32,167 nucleotides of DNA from Muricoccus roseus (GTDB lineage Bacteria > Pseudomonadota > Alphaproteobacteria > Acetobacterales > Acetobacteraceae): the NCBI RefSeq assembly GCF_900141905.1, contig NZ_FQZF01000041.1, positions 1-32,167 on the forward strand, given 5' to 3'. This document shows, one piece after another, positions 25,194-32,167 of the stretch. Position 1 is the stretch's first letter; every line of letters begins with the position of its first letter. A program made the translations under genes and the position numbers. The notes beneath the pieces are model-generated. The model saw only the letters and a program-made list of their open reading frames with translations, did not search any database and was not told where the DNA came from.

Positions 25194-26807
25194 TCATCCC
25201 CGCTTGACGTTCAGGGGCAGCATCATGCCCCGCCGCTCCAAGGTCATCCCGCGGCGATGGGCGCAATCGACGAAGTACTGGCCGAGCGGCCAGTAGGGCA
25301 CGTCCTGGAAGAACTGCGCCTGGATGGCGCGGCTCACCCGCTTCTGCGCCTCGGCATCCCCGGCCTCCAGCCACTCGTCGCGCAGCGCCTCCAGCCTCGG
25401 GCTGCTGGGCCAGCCGAACCAGGCATCCTGCCCGTTGGCGCGCAGCAGCGGATGGCCCCCGGGGTTGGAAAGGTCGTCGCCGCCGAACAGCACCACCACG
25501 GCGTTCCATCCACCCTGGGCGGGCGGCGCCTTGTTGCCCCGGCGCTGCAACAGGGTGCCCCAGTCGGAGACCGCATCCTCCACCTCGAAGCCGATCTTCC
25601 GCAGCATGTCGATGGCCACGAGGGTGAGGGCGTTGTTGGTGGCCTGGTCCGCGGGATCCAGCACAACCACCTTCGCACCCGCCTTGCCCGTGGCGGCCAG
25701 CGCAGCCCGCGCCGCCGCCATGTCGCGCGGCGAGGTCAGCGCCGTGAGGCCCTCATCGGAGGCGAGGGCCGTGCCGGGCGGGAAGGGGCCGACGCCATCG
25801 CGCCAGAGCGAGCGGTCATTCCCCATGATCGACTGCATGAAATCCGCCTGGGCGAGGGCGGGCCAGACGGCGCGGCGCACCGCGGGGTCATCGAAGGGCG
25901 CGTGCAGATGGTTCGGTCGCAGCATCACCACCGTGCCGGTCGTCTCGACCCGGTCGATCACCACGTCCCGCCGCCGTGCCAGGATGGGGCGCAGGTCGTT
26001 GTGCATGCGCTCCCAGATGTCCACCTCCCCCGACTGCAGCGCGGCGCCCGCGGTGCTGGGATCGGCGATGTTCATCCAGACCATCCGCTCGAAATGCGCG
26101 AGCTTCGGCCCTGCCGTGACGCCGGGCGTACCCACCGGCGTCGGCACGTAGCGCTCGTATTTCCGGTACACGACCTGCGCGCCGGAGCGCCGCTCCTCCG
26201 CCACGAAGCGATAGGGGCCGGAGCCGACGATCTCGGTCAGCGCCGTCGTCGGCGGCGTGCTCGCGAAGCGTTCCGGCATGATGAAGCAGGGGTAGGAGGA
26301 GGCCTTGCCCAGCGCGTCCAGCATCACGCCGAAGGGCCGCTTGAGCCGGATCTCGAAGCGCCGGTCATCCATGGCGCGGATCTCGTCCAGGCGTGCCGCC
26401 AGGGTCTGCCCATGCGTGTCGCGCACCATCCAGCGGCGGATGGAGGCCACGGCATCGGCGGCGCGGATCTTCTCGCCATCATGGAAGGTGGGGCCGTCGC
26501 GCAGGGTGAAGGTCCAGCGCCGGCCGTCATCCTCCACCACATGCCCTTCGGCCAGCTGCGGCTGCGGGCGGTACTCGGCATCCAGCCCGTAGAGCGTGTC
26601 CCAGCACATGTGGCCGTGGTTGCGCACGGCGTAGGAGGTGGTGGAGAGCGGATCGATCTGCGTGACATCCGCCTGGGGGATGAAGCGCAGCGTATGCGCG
26701 GCATCGCCCTGAACGATGGCGGGCTGGGCGATGGCGGCCGCGCCGCCGGCGAGGCTGGCGGCGGCAGTGCCCAAGGCGGAGCCCATCAGGGCGCGGCGTG
26801 TCGTCAT
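25194..26807 (-). CDS. Family 5 (peptide/nickel-type) ABC substrate-binding protein
   Basis: This is a 537-residue periplasmic receptor. A Tat-like signal (TTRRALMGSALGTAAASLAGG) precedes LRFIPQADVTQIDPLSTTSY. The family landmark LAEGHVVEDDGRRWTFTLRDGPTFHDGEKI follows, then GSGPYRF and AVRRAVWPAL-type motifs. It binds oligopeptides or other small polar ligands and would deliver them to a Dpp/Opp-type permease. No permease or ATPase genes adjoin it, so it is solitary. The ATG at 26807 follows GAAGGGA; an in-frame TTG further upstream is less likely. It is probably co-transcribed with the M29 aminopeptidase gene. Confidence 0.92.
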   Translation of the reverse strand: MTTRRALMGSALGTAAASLAGGAAAIAQPAIVQGDAAHTLRFIPQADVTQIDPLSTTSYAVRNHGHMCWDTLYGLDAEYRPQPQLAEGHVVEDDGRRWTFTLRDGPTFHDGEKIRAADAVASIRRWMVRDTHGQTLAARLDEIRAMDDRRFEIRLKRPFGVMLDALGKASSYPCFIMPERFASTPPTTALTEIVGSGPYRFVAEERRSGAQVVYRKYERYVPTPVGTPGVTAGPKLAHFERMVWMNIADPSTAGAALQSGEVDIWERMHNDLRPILARRRDVVIDRVETTGTVVMLRPNHLHAPFDDPAVRRAVWPALAQADFMQSIMGNDRSLWRDGVGPFPPGTALASDEGLTALTSPRDMAAARAALAATGKAGAKVVVLDPADQATNNALTLVAIDMLRKIGFEVEDAVSDWGTLLQRRGNKAPPAQGGWNAVVVLFGGDDLSNPGGHPLLRANGQDAWFGWPSSPRLEALRDEWLEAGDAEAQKRVSRAIQAQFFQDVPYWPLGQYFVDCAHRRGMTLERRGMMLPLNVKRG

Positions 26808-26892
26808 GGGGCATCCCTTCGGCAAGCGAGGGGCGCATGCGACGGACCCCGCGCCGCCCTGTCAAGCAAAGGCGGCGCGAGGGAGGCGGGCC

Positions 26893-27318
26893 TCAGCCCT
26901 CCAGCGTTGCGTCCAGCGTGATCTCGGCGTTCAGCACCTTCGAGACGGGGCAGTTCGCCTTCGCCTTCGCCGCCAGCTCCTGGAACTGCGCGTCATCCGT
27001 GCCCGGGATCCGGGCGCGCAGGGTGAGGTGGATCTTCGTGATGGCGAAGCCTTCGCCCTGCTTCTCGAAGGTCACCTCGGCGCTCGTGTCCATCTGCTCG
27101 GCGGTCAGGCCCGCGCCGCCGAGCACGGCGGACAGCGCCATGGTGAAGCAGCCCGCATGGGCCGCGCCGATGAGCTCCTCGGGGTTGGTGCCCTTCACCT
27201 CCTCGAAGCGCATGGCATAGCCATAGGGATGGGCCGCCAGCGCCCCGCTTTCAGTGGAGATGGTACCGCGCCCATCCTTGAACCCGCCCTGCCAGCTGGC
27301 CGAACCATGCCTCTTCAT
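26893..27318 (-). CDS. osmC: OsmC-type organic hydroperoxide peroxiredoxin
   Basis: This 141-residue enzyme has the two redox cysteines of the OsmC/Ohr fold, C57 in GAAHAGCFTMAL and C123 in KANCPVSKVL. It reduces organic hydroperoxides using dithiols. The opening KRHGSASWQGGFKDGRGTISTESG is the OsmC rather than Ohr subtype. The ATG follows GGAGAG. It is divergent from a GNAT gene; the 133-bp gap contains a small GC hairpin (GCGGGC/GCCCGC, 27337-27353). No MarR-type OhrR regulator gene is nearby. Confidence 0.95.
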   Translation of the reverse strand: MKRHGSASWQGGFKDGRGTISTESGALAAHPYGYAMRFEEVKGTNPEELIGAAHAGCFTMALSAVLGGAGLTAEQMDTSAEVTFEKQGEGFAITKIHLTLRARIPGTDDAQFQELAAKAKANCPVSKVLNAEITLDATLEG

Positions 27319-27451
27319 CGCGCTCTCCTTCTGTCCGCGGGCGTGCCGCCCGCATGATGGGGCGGCGTGGCGCGCGCCCCATATGGATGGGCACGCACCC
27401 CCGGGCCGCCAATGCGGCCTCCCTTCACGACGCCCTCAGCGAGAGAACCGA

Positions 27452-27904
27452 ATGCCCGCCGGAACCCGATATGGCGTGGATATCCGTGCCGCCTTGCCCG
27501 CCGATTCAGCCGATCTGGCCGCTCTGCTGGGCGGAACGCCGCGTGCGATGGCTTCACGCATGGAAGCCATGCCGCGCGAATCCTCCGCCGTGCTGGTGGC
27601 CACCGGCTGGAACGGTGCGGTCATCGGCGTGATCGCCCTGCACTGGCACCCGGGCCTCACGGCTGACCGCTCGCTGGCCCGCATTACCGCCCTGGCGGTC
27701 GTGGAGAAGGAGCGGCGGAACGGCATCGGCCGGCTGCTCATCAAGGCCGGATCCCAGGCGGCCCGCGCCGCCGGCTGCGACCTGCTGGAAGCCGCGCCGG
27801 GGGAGGGACAGGAGGCGGGCGGCTTCCTCGGCGCGCTCGGCTTCACCCGCACCGGGGAGAATCTGGCCCGCCCCCTCCGGAAGCGTGCCCCGGAAATGCC
27901 CTGA
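27452..27904 (+). CDS. GNAT-family N-acetyltransferase
   Basis: This 150-residue protein has the GNAT core: DIRAALPADSADLAALL, then a central ITALAVVEKERRNGIGRLLIKAG with the acetyl-CoA pyrophosphate loop R-R-N-G-I-G. The usual final GFTRTGENL strand is present. The acceptor is unknown; free amino acids, antibiotics or protein N-termini are all possible. The ATG at 27452 gives the usual length; the longer open frame upstream is antisense to osmC. It may share a promoter region with osmC. Confidence 0.9.
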   Translation: MPAGTRYGVDIRAALPADSADLAALLGGTPRAMASRMEAMPRESSAVLVATGWNGAVIGVIALHWHPGLTADRSLARITALAVVEKERRNGIGRLLIKAGSQAARAAGCDLLEAAPGEGQEAGGFLGALGFTRTGENLARPLRKRAPEMP

Positions 27905-27967
27905 TTCCGCCTCGCATCGCATCCGATGATCAGGCGTTCATGCTGGCGACACAGCGGGAGACCCTTG

Positions 27968-28624
27968 ATGCGCTACGCCCTCCTGCCGGCCACAGCCCTC
28001 CTCATCGGCCTGGCTGGCCCGGCCCTCGCCGCCCCGGGCTTCGCCACCGGCAACGTCAACCTGCGGGCCGGCCCAGGCACCACCTATCCCCAGGTGACGG
28101 TGGTTCCCCAGGGCGCTCAGGTCGAGATCTTCGGCTGCCTGCAGGGCTACAGCTGGTGCGACGTGGGCTTCGGCCAGGTGCGGGGCTGGGTCTCCTCCAA
28201 CTACCTGCAATACCTCTATGAGGAGCGGCGCGTGCCGCTGGTGGAATACGCGCCCCGGGTCGGCCTGCCGGTCGTCACCTTCCAGTTCGGCGACTACTGG
28301 CGGGACCACTACCGCGGCCGGTCCTGGTACAGCGACCGGGACCGCTGGGGCGGCCCGCCGCCGCCGCGCGCGGCCTTCCGCGAGCCCCCGCCCCCGCCGG
28401 GCTGGCGTGGCGGCCCTCCCGGCCCGCCCCCGGGCCGTGGGCCGGACTGGCGGGACGACCGGAATGACCGCCGCGCGGACCGGCGCGACGAGCGCCGGGA
28501 TCGGCGGGAGGAGTGGCGCGAGCGGCGTGACGACCGGCGCGACGATCGCCGGGGCGAGGGACGTGGCCCCGATCGCGGACCGGATGACCGCGGCCCCGGT
28601 CCTGGGCGCGGCCGTCCGGACTGA
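27968..28624 (+). CDS. Secreted SH3b-domain protein with an Arg/Asp-rich tail
   Basis: This 218-residue protein has a signal peptide (RYALLPATALLIGLAGPALAAP). A bacterial SH3 domain follows (about 22-85; TGNVNLRAGPGTTYPQVTVVPQG, then WCDVGFGQVRGWVSSNYL), a fold that often binds cell-wall peptide. A linker with FGDYWRDHYRGRSWYSDRDRWG is common in related alphaproteobacterial proteins. The C-terminal third is Pro/Gly-rich and then strongly charged, alternating R and D/E (about 165-200). The ATG at 27968 begins the signal; an earlier ATG at 27926 adds a non-signal lead. It probably acts in the envelope. The tail should be disordered or polyampholytic. Repeat copy 3 follows 25 bp downstream. Confidence 0.85.
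   Translation: MRYALLPATALLIGLAGPALAAPGFATGNVNLRAGPGTTYPQVTVVPQGAQVEIFGCLQGYSWCDVGFGQVRGWVSSNYLQYLYEERRVPLVEYAPRVGLPVVTFQFGDYWRDHYRGRSWYSDRDRWGGPPPPRAAFREPPPPPGWRGGPPGPPPGRGPDWRDDRNDRRADRRDERRDRREEWRERRDDRRDDRRGEGRGPDRGPDDRGPGPGRGRPD
28446..28562 (+). repeat. Arg/Asp codon-repeat tract inside the SH3b gene
   Basis: Imperfect tandem units of the form CGGCGCGACGA or CGCCGGGAT encode repeating R-R-D/E triplets (for example RRADRRDERRDRREE). The tract is a low-complexity expansion inside the coding region and may vary in length between strains. Confidence 0.65.
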
Positions 28625-28648
28625 CTGCTGGTCCCACAGCGCTCGAGG

Positions 28649-28826
28649 TTCTGAGCTGGCCGTTTGTCCCGGGGAGAGGAAGAAGGAATTCTTCCTCTCC
28701 CCGGACCCGTCGAGGGCAGTGCCTTCGACCATCATCTTCTTCTAAGCGTTTGGAATCGCTCGGTTGATGGAGCGCCTGAGGTCCAAGGCCACAGGCGACT
28801 GCAAAGGCAGGATCAGCGCCCTCACC
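28649..28826 (-). repeat. Multi-hairpin intergenic repeat, copy 3 (shortened)
   Basis: It has the same orientation as copy 2. The 16-bp stem CCGGGGAGAGGAAGAA with loop GGAA (28669-28704) is perfect. GTCGAGGGC/GCCTTCGAC (28709-28729) has one G-T wobble. The third stem is degenerate but still pairs at CGCCTG/CAGGCG (28773-28797). Similarity to copy 2 continues to about 28826 and then stops, so the CCAAGGGCC and outer stems are missing. It lies between the convergent SH3b and LysE genes. The flank TTCTGAGCTGGCC (28649-28661) matches 12 of 13 bases beside copy 1. Confidence 0.85.
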
Positions 28827-28842
28827 CAGACCCGTCGCCGCT

Positions 28843-29418
28843 TCAGCGCAGAAGGGGCACGACGACCAGGACGACCGCGAAGGCGCCGACCGCCGCCGCC
28901 CCCACGCGCGGCACCAGCCCGGCCTGGCCCACGGCGCTCGCCGCCCTGCCCAGGGCCGCGCCGATGGCGATCCAGCCCAGGGCCACGCCGACGAGTAGCC
29001 CGAGGAAGCCCAGCAGATAGGGCCACCAGCCCGGCGTGCCGAAGGGGATCACCCCCAGCGCCAAGACCAGCGCCTTGGGGTTCAGCAGGGTGGTGACGAA
29101 GACCTGGCGCGGGGTGACCGGCACCGCCGAGAGGTCCACCGCCCCCCGGCGCCAGAGCTTGACCGCCAGCCAGGCGAGATAGGCCCCGACCGCCAAGCGG
29201 AGCCCCATGGCCACGGCGGGCGCTGAGGCGATGACCGGCCCCAGGGCCAGCCCGATGGTCAGGATGGAGATGAGGTAGCCCGCAGCCTCCGCCGGAACGA
29301 GGGGGAGGGCCCGCCGGAACCCCGCCGTACCCCCGGCAGTGGCGAGAAGGGTGTTGGTCGGCCCAGGGGTGCCGAGGATCAGCAGCACCGTCAGGGCGAA
29401 GAGGACCGGGTCCTGCAT
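28843..29418 (-). CDS. LysE/RhtB-family amino-acid exporter
   Basis: This 191-residue membrane protein has about six hydrophobic segments. The LysE-family signature GTPGPTNTLLATAGG is in the first, and GAYLAWLAVKLWRRG follows the third. TTLLNPKALVLALGVIPFG is the conserved mid-protein loop. Members export lysine, threonine, homoserine lactones or other amino compounds. The ATG at 29418 follows GGAG at 7 bases; the longer upstream frame is not membrane-like. It is divergent from the EttA-type gene across 100 bp and ends 17 bp from repeat copy 3. The substrate is unknown. Confidence 0.92.
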   Translation of the reverse strand: MQDPVLFALTVLLILGTPGPTNTLLATAGGTAGFRRALPLVPAEAAGYLISILTIGLALGPVIASAPAVAMGLRLAVGAYLAWLAVKLWRRGAVDLSAVPVTPRQVFVTTLLNPKALVLALGVIPFGTPGWWPYLLGFLGLLVGVALGWIAIGAALGRAASAVGQAGLVPRVGAAAVGAFAVVLVVVPLLR

Positions 29419-29518
29419 GGCGGCTCCAGCATGGGAGGCGGTTGGCGCGGGGCCGCCGCACCGGTAGAAGGCGGGCACTCTACAGCCCGCCCACACCTTG
29501 CCCAGCGGAGCCCCCACC

Positions 29519-31198
29519 ATGGCCGCCTATCAGTACATCTACGTGATGAAGGATCTGACCAAGTCCTACCCGGGCGGTCGCGAGGTCTTCAAGGGCATCA
29601 CCCTCTCCTTCCTCCCCACGGCCAAGATTGGCGTGCTGGGGCCGAACGGCGCGGGCAAGTCCACCCTCATGCGGATCATGGCGGGGCAGGACAAGGAGTT
29701 CGGCGGCGAGGCCTGGGCGGCCGAGGGCGTGCGCGTGGGCTATCTCTCCCAGGAGCCGCATCTCGACCCCACCAAGACCGTGGGCGAGAATGTGCGTGAC
29801 GCCTTCGGCACGCTGACCGCCGATCTCGAGCGCTTCAACGAGATCAGCATGAAGTTCGCCGAGGAGATGTCCGAGGACGAGATGAACACCCTGCTGGCGG
29901 AGCAGGCCGAGCTGCAGGAGCGGATCGACGCCGCCAATGGCTGGGAGCTGGACCGCACGGTGGACATCGCCCTGGATGCCCTGCGCTGCCCGCCCGCCGA
30001 AAGCGCCGTGACCCACCTCTCGGGCGGCGAGCGCCGGCGCGTGGCGCTGTGCAAGCTGCTGCTCGAGAAGCCCGAGCTGCTGCTGCTGGACGAGCCGACC
30101 AACCACCTGGACGCCGAGAGCGTGTCCTGGCTGGAGAAGACGCTGCGCGACTACCAGGGCGCGGTGCTGATCGTCACCCATGACCGCTACTTCCTGGACA
30201 ACGTGACCAACTGGATCCTCGAGGTCGATCGCGGCCGGGGCATCCCCTATGAGGGCAACTACTCCTCCTACCTCGCGGCGAAGCGCAAGCGCCTGGCCCA
30301 GGAGGAGAAGGAGGAGAGCACCCGCCAGCGCCAGTTGGCGGAGGAGCAGGAATGGATCGGGCGCAGCCCGGCCGCGCGCCAGTCCAAGAGCAAGGCGCGT
30401 ATCCAGGCCTATGAGGAGCTGCTGCAGAAGAGCCTCGACAAGGCGCCGGACCCCACCGAGATCCAGATCCCGCCCGCGCCGCGCCTGGGCAACATCGTCA
30501 TCACCGCCGAGAACATCCGCAAGGCCTTCGGCAACCGCCTGCTGATCGACGATCTCTCCTTCAAGCTGCCGCCCGGCGGTATCGTCGGCGTCATCGGCCC
30601 GAACGGCGCCGGCAAGACCACGCTGTTCAAGATGATCACCGGCCGCGACAAGCCCGATGCCGGCACCATGATCGTCGGCGACAGCGTGCAGCTCGGCTAT
30701 GTCGACCAGAGCCGCGACACGCTGGACGACAAGAACACCGTCTGGAAGGAGATTTCCGACGGGCAGGAGCTGATCACCATGGGCAAGCGCCAGGTGCCCA
30801 GCCGTGCCTATTGCGCCGCCTTCAACTTCAAGGGCGGCGACCAGCAGAAGCCCGTCGGCGTGCTCTCGGGCGGCGAGCGGAACCGCGTGCATCTCGCGAA
30901 GATGCTGAAGAACCCGCACAACGTGCTGCTGCTGGACGAGCCGACCAACGACCTCGACGTGGACACGCTGCGTGCCCTGGAAGAGGCGCTGCAGGACTTC
31001 GCGGGCTGCGCCGTGATCATCTCGCATGACCGCTGGTTCCTGGACCGGCTCGCGACCCACATCCTCGCCTTCGAGGGCGACAGCCATGTCGAGTGGTTCG
31101 AGGGCAACTACCAGGCCTATGAGGCCGACAAGCGACGCCGCATGGGCGCGGCGGCCGACCAGCCGCACCGGATCAAGTACCGCCCCCTCACCCGGTGA
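29519..31198 (+). CDS. ettA: ABC-F translation factor, energy-dependent translational throttle EttA
   Basis: This 559-residue twin-ATPase protein has no membrane part. The first cassette has Walker A GPNGAGKST (41-49), an arm insertion (LTADLERFNEISMKFAEEM), signature LSGGERRRVAL, and Walker B LLLLDEPTNHLD. The inter-domain P-site linker is the charged stretch around KRKRLAQEEKEESTRQRQL to SKSKARIQAYEELL. The second cassette has GPNGAGKTT, LSGGERNRVHL and LLLDEPTNDLD. The length and the YQYIYVMKDLTKSYPG opening match EttA rather than Uup or antibiotic-resistance ABC-F proteins. EttA binds the ribosomal E site and gates entry into elongation by ATP/ADP ratio. Confidence 0.96.
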   Translation: MAAYQYIYVMKDLTKSYPGGREVFKGITLSFLPTAKIGVLGPNGAGKSTLMRIMAGQDKEFGGEAWAAEGVRVGYLSQEPHLDPTKTVGENVRDAFGTLTADLERFNEISMKFAEEMSEDEMNTLLAEQAELQERIDAANGWELDRTVDIALDALRCPPAESAVTHLSGGERRRVALCKLLLEKPELLLLDEPTNHLDAESVSWLEKTLRDYQGAVLIVTHDRYFLDNVTNWILEVDRGRGIPYEGNYSSYLAAKRKRLAQEEKEESTRQRQLAEEQEWIGRSPAARQSKSKARIQAYEELLQKSLDKAPDPTEIQIPPAPRLGNIVITAENIRKAFGNRLLIDDLSFKLPPGGIVGVIGPNGAGKTTLFKMITGRDKPDAGTMIVGDSVQLGYVDQSRDTLDDKNTVWKEISDGQELITMGKRQVPSRAYCAAFNFKGGDQQKPVGVLSGGERNRVHLAKMLKNPHNVLLLDEPTNDLDVDTLRALEEALQDFAGCAVIISHDRWFLDRLATHILAFEGDSHVEWFEGNYQAYEADKRRRMGAAADQPHRIKYRPLTR

Positions 31199-31223
31199 GG
31201 ACGGCCATGTCCGCATCCGCGGA

Positions 31224-31757
31224 ATGAGGCGCGCCGTGCAGGCCGCGTCGCGCCTCGTCACCTCCCGCGTCGTCCGCACGGCGCGGCTGACGCTGCTCCC
31301 GGTCGGGAAGGAGAACCTGCCCGACCTCATCCGCCTGAAGGCCGATCCGGAGGCCTTCGGGCTGATGCTCCACGGCGTGCGCTCGCCCGAGCGCACGGAG
31401 GAGGAGCTGGAAGACGACATCGACTTCTGGGAGGTGCGGGGCTACGGCACCTGGGCCGTGCACCGCACGGAGGATGGCGAGTTCCTCGGCATCGTCGGTC
31501 TGATGGAACGGCCGGATGGGCGCGGCGTCGCGCTCCGCTACGCGCTCTGGCCGCATCACCGGGGCAAGGGCTATGCGCGGGAGGCGGCGAGGGCCGCGCT
31601 GGAATTCGGCCATGCGGCCGGGCTGCGGCGCATCATCGCCATCGCGCGCGAGACCAACATCTCCTCCTGCGCGGTGATGATGGATATCGGGATGACACCC
31701 GGTGGCGAGTTCCTGAATCTTGGCCACCGGATGCTGATCTTCGAAAGCCTGCGCTGA
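31224..31757 (+). CDS. GNAT acetyltransferase, RimJ/RimL-like
   Basis: This 177-residue protein has the RimJ/RimL-type opening VVRTARLTLLPVGKENLPDLIRLKADPEAFGLM. The central GYGTWAVHRTEDGEFLGIVGLM and the acetyl-CoA loop YALWPHHRGKGYAREAARAAL follow. It ends IAIARETNISSCAVMMDIGMTPGGEF, typical of the subfamily. The acceptor may be a ribosomal-protein N-terminus or a small amine. ATG 31224 has only a weak ribosome site; a GTG at 31235 is out of frame and was not used. It begins 25 bp after ettA on the same strand and is probably co-transcribed. Confidence 0.9.
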   Translation: MRRAVQAASRLVTSRVVRTARLTLLPVGKENLPDLIRLKADPEAFGLMLHGVRSPERTEEELEDDIDFWEVRGYGTWAVHRTEDGEFLGIVGLMERPDGRGVALRYALWPHHRGKGYAREAARAALEFGHAAGLRRIIAIARETNISSCAVMMDIGMTPGGEFLNLGHRMLIFESLR

Positions 31758-31767
31758 GGCCCGGCCG

Positions 31768-32167
31768 CTAGACGGCGCGGACCTCCGCGACGAAGTGGGT
31801 GACGGTTCCGTTGAGCTGCTCGGCCTGCTGGGCGAGTTCCGAGGCGGCGGAGAGCACCTCGCCCGCGGCCGCGCCGGTTTCGGCCGAGCCCTGGCTGACC
31901 GAGGCGATGTTGGCCGTCACCGCCTCCGTCGCACGCGCCGTCTCCTGCACCGTGCGCGCGATCTCCCCGGTCGCCGCCGTCTGCTGCTCCACCGCCGCCG
32001 CGATCGCCACCGCGATCCCGCTCACCTCCTCGATCGTCCGCCCGATCCCCCCGATCGCCACCACCGCCTGATCGGTCGCCGACTGGATCTCGGCGATCTG
32101 CGCCCCGATCTCCTCGGTGGCCTTCGCCGTCTGCGCCGCCAGGTTCTTCACCTCCGACGCCACCACC
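31768..32167 (-). CDS. Methyl-accepting chemotaxis protein, C-terminal part (cut by window end)
   Basis: The minus-strand frame enters from the window end and stops at 31768. It encodes the distal half of an MCP signalling domain: VVASEVKNLAAQTAKATEEI, the conserved segment right after the hairpin tip, then the returning helix and the typical C-terminus LNGTVTHFVAEVRAV. A CheB/CheR docking pentapeptide is absent. The GTG at 32166 is an internal valine, not a start; the true start lies outside. This could be the same gene as the fragment at 1-975 or a paralogue; the fragments do not join in frame when placed end to end. Confidence 0.92.
   Translation of the reverse strand, partial: VVASEVKNLAAQTAKATEEIGAQIAEIQSATDQAVVAIGGIGRTIEEVSGIAVAIAAAVEQQTAATGEIARTVQETARATEAVTANIASVSQGSAETGAAAGEVLSAASELAQQAEQLNGTVTHFVAEVRAV

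Noticed and set aside
27337-27353. GC hairpin between osmC and the GNAT gene as an OhrR-type operator
   Set aside because: The GCGGGC/GCCCGC stem is short and GC-only. OhrR operators are AT-rich inverted repeats and no regulator gene is adjacent.
29480-31420. Minus-strand open frame of 646 codons
   Set aside because: Antisense to ettA, whose two ATPase cassettes are unmistakable. The frame is a mirror of its codon bias.

Overview
The window is about 70% GC with dense, tightly packed genes and 4-nt start/stop overlaps. It carries orphan tripartite-tricarboxylate (Bug/TctC) receptors, several chemoreceptors, a HAAT/Liv-type ABC transporter and organic-acid catabolic enzymes. This suggests an environmental alphaproteobacterium of the Acetobacteraceae, most like Roseomonas. 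That placement is an inference from gene content and protein style, not from a marker gene. I see no rRNA, tRNA, CRISPR array, transposase, integrase or replication gene.

Layout. 1-975: N-terminal part of a membrane chemoreceptor (MCP), cut by the window edge. 1055-4368: a CaiB/BaiF CoA-transferase, a divergent RidA-like protein, and a two-subunit class I CoA-transferase/IpdAB-like pair. 4439-5917: a soluble double-PAS chemoreceptor. 5989-7808: a secreted six-hairpin-like protein divergent from a RutF-like flavin reductase. 7861-8101: first copy of a multi-hairpin intergenic repeat. 8134-9039: a membrane protein. 9177-9336: a probable micro-ORF and a strong hairpin. 9377-14500: livHMGFK, a complete branched-chain-amino-acid-type ABC importer. 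14606-16270: flavin reductase and maleylacetate reductase. 16486-17478: a Bug receptor. 17479-21861: a five-gene operon, in transcription order RraA/HMG-aldolase-like, Ldh2-type dehydrogenase, Bug receptor, 3-hydroxyisobutyrate-dehydrogenase-like protein, and a ModA-like binding protein without a signal peptide. 22044-22303: second repeat copy. 22313-23764: copper cluster (YcnI-like, PCuAC, small Cys-containing secreted protein). 23834-26807: M29 aminopeptidase and a family-5 peptide-binding protein. 26893-28624: OsmC, GNAT and a secreted SH3b protein. 28649-28826: third repeat copy, shortened. 28843-31757: LysE exporter, EttA-type ABC-F protein, GNAT. 31768-32167: C-terminal part of an MCP.

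How it works together. The core (about 9.4-21.9 kb) looks like an uptake-and-degradation island for carboxylic or aromatic-derived acids. It has one complete ABC importer, two periplasmic Bug receptors with no local TctAB membrane partner, and enzymes acting on 2-oxo/hydroxy acids (aldolase-like, two dehydrogenase families, maleylacetate reductase). The CoA-transferases at 1-4.4 kb fit the same lifestyle. The copper genes form a separate module for periplasmic copper delivery, probably to cytochrome oxidase.

The most unusual non-coding signal is a dispersed repeat of about 180-260 bp, present three times and built from up to five perfect or near-perfect hairpins. All copies sit at gene 3' ends, two of them between convergent genes, and at least one outer base pair changes in a compensated way between copies. 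Both window ends lie inside MCP genes of the same orientation, as expected if an assembly breaks in a multi-copy conserved signalling domain.
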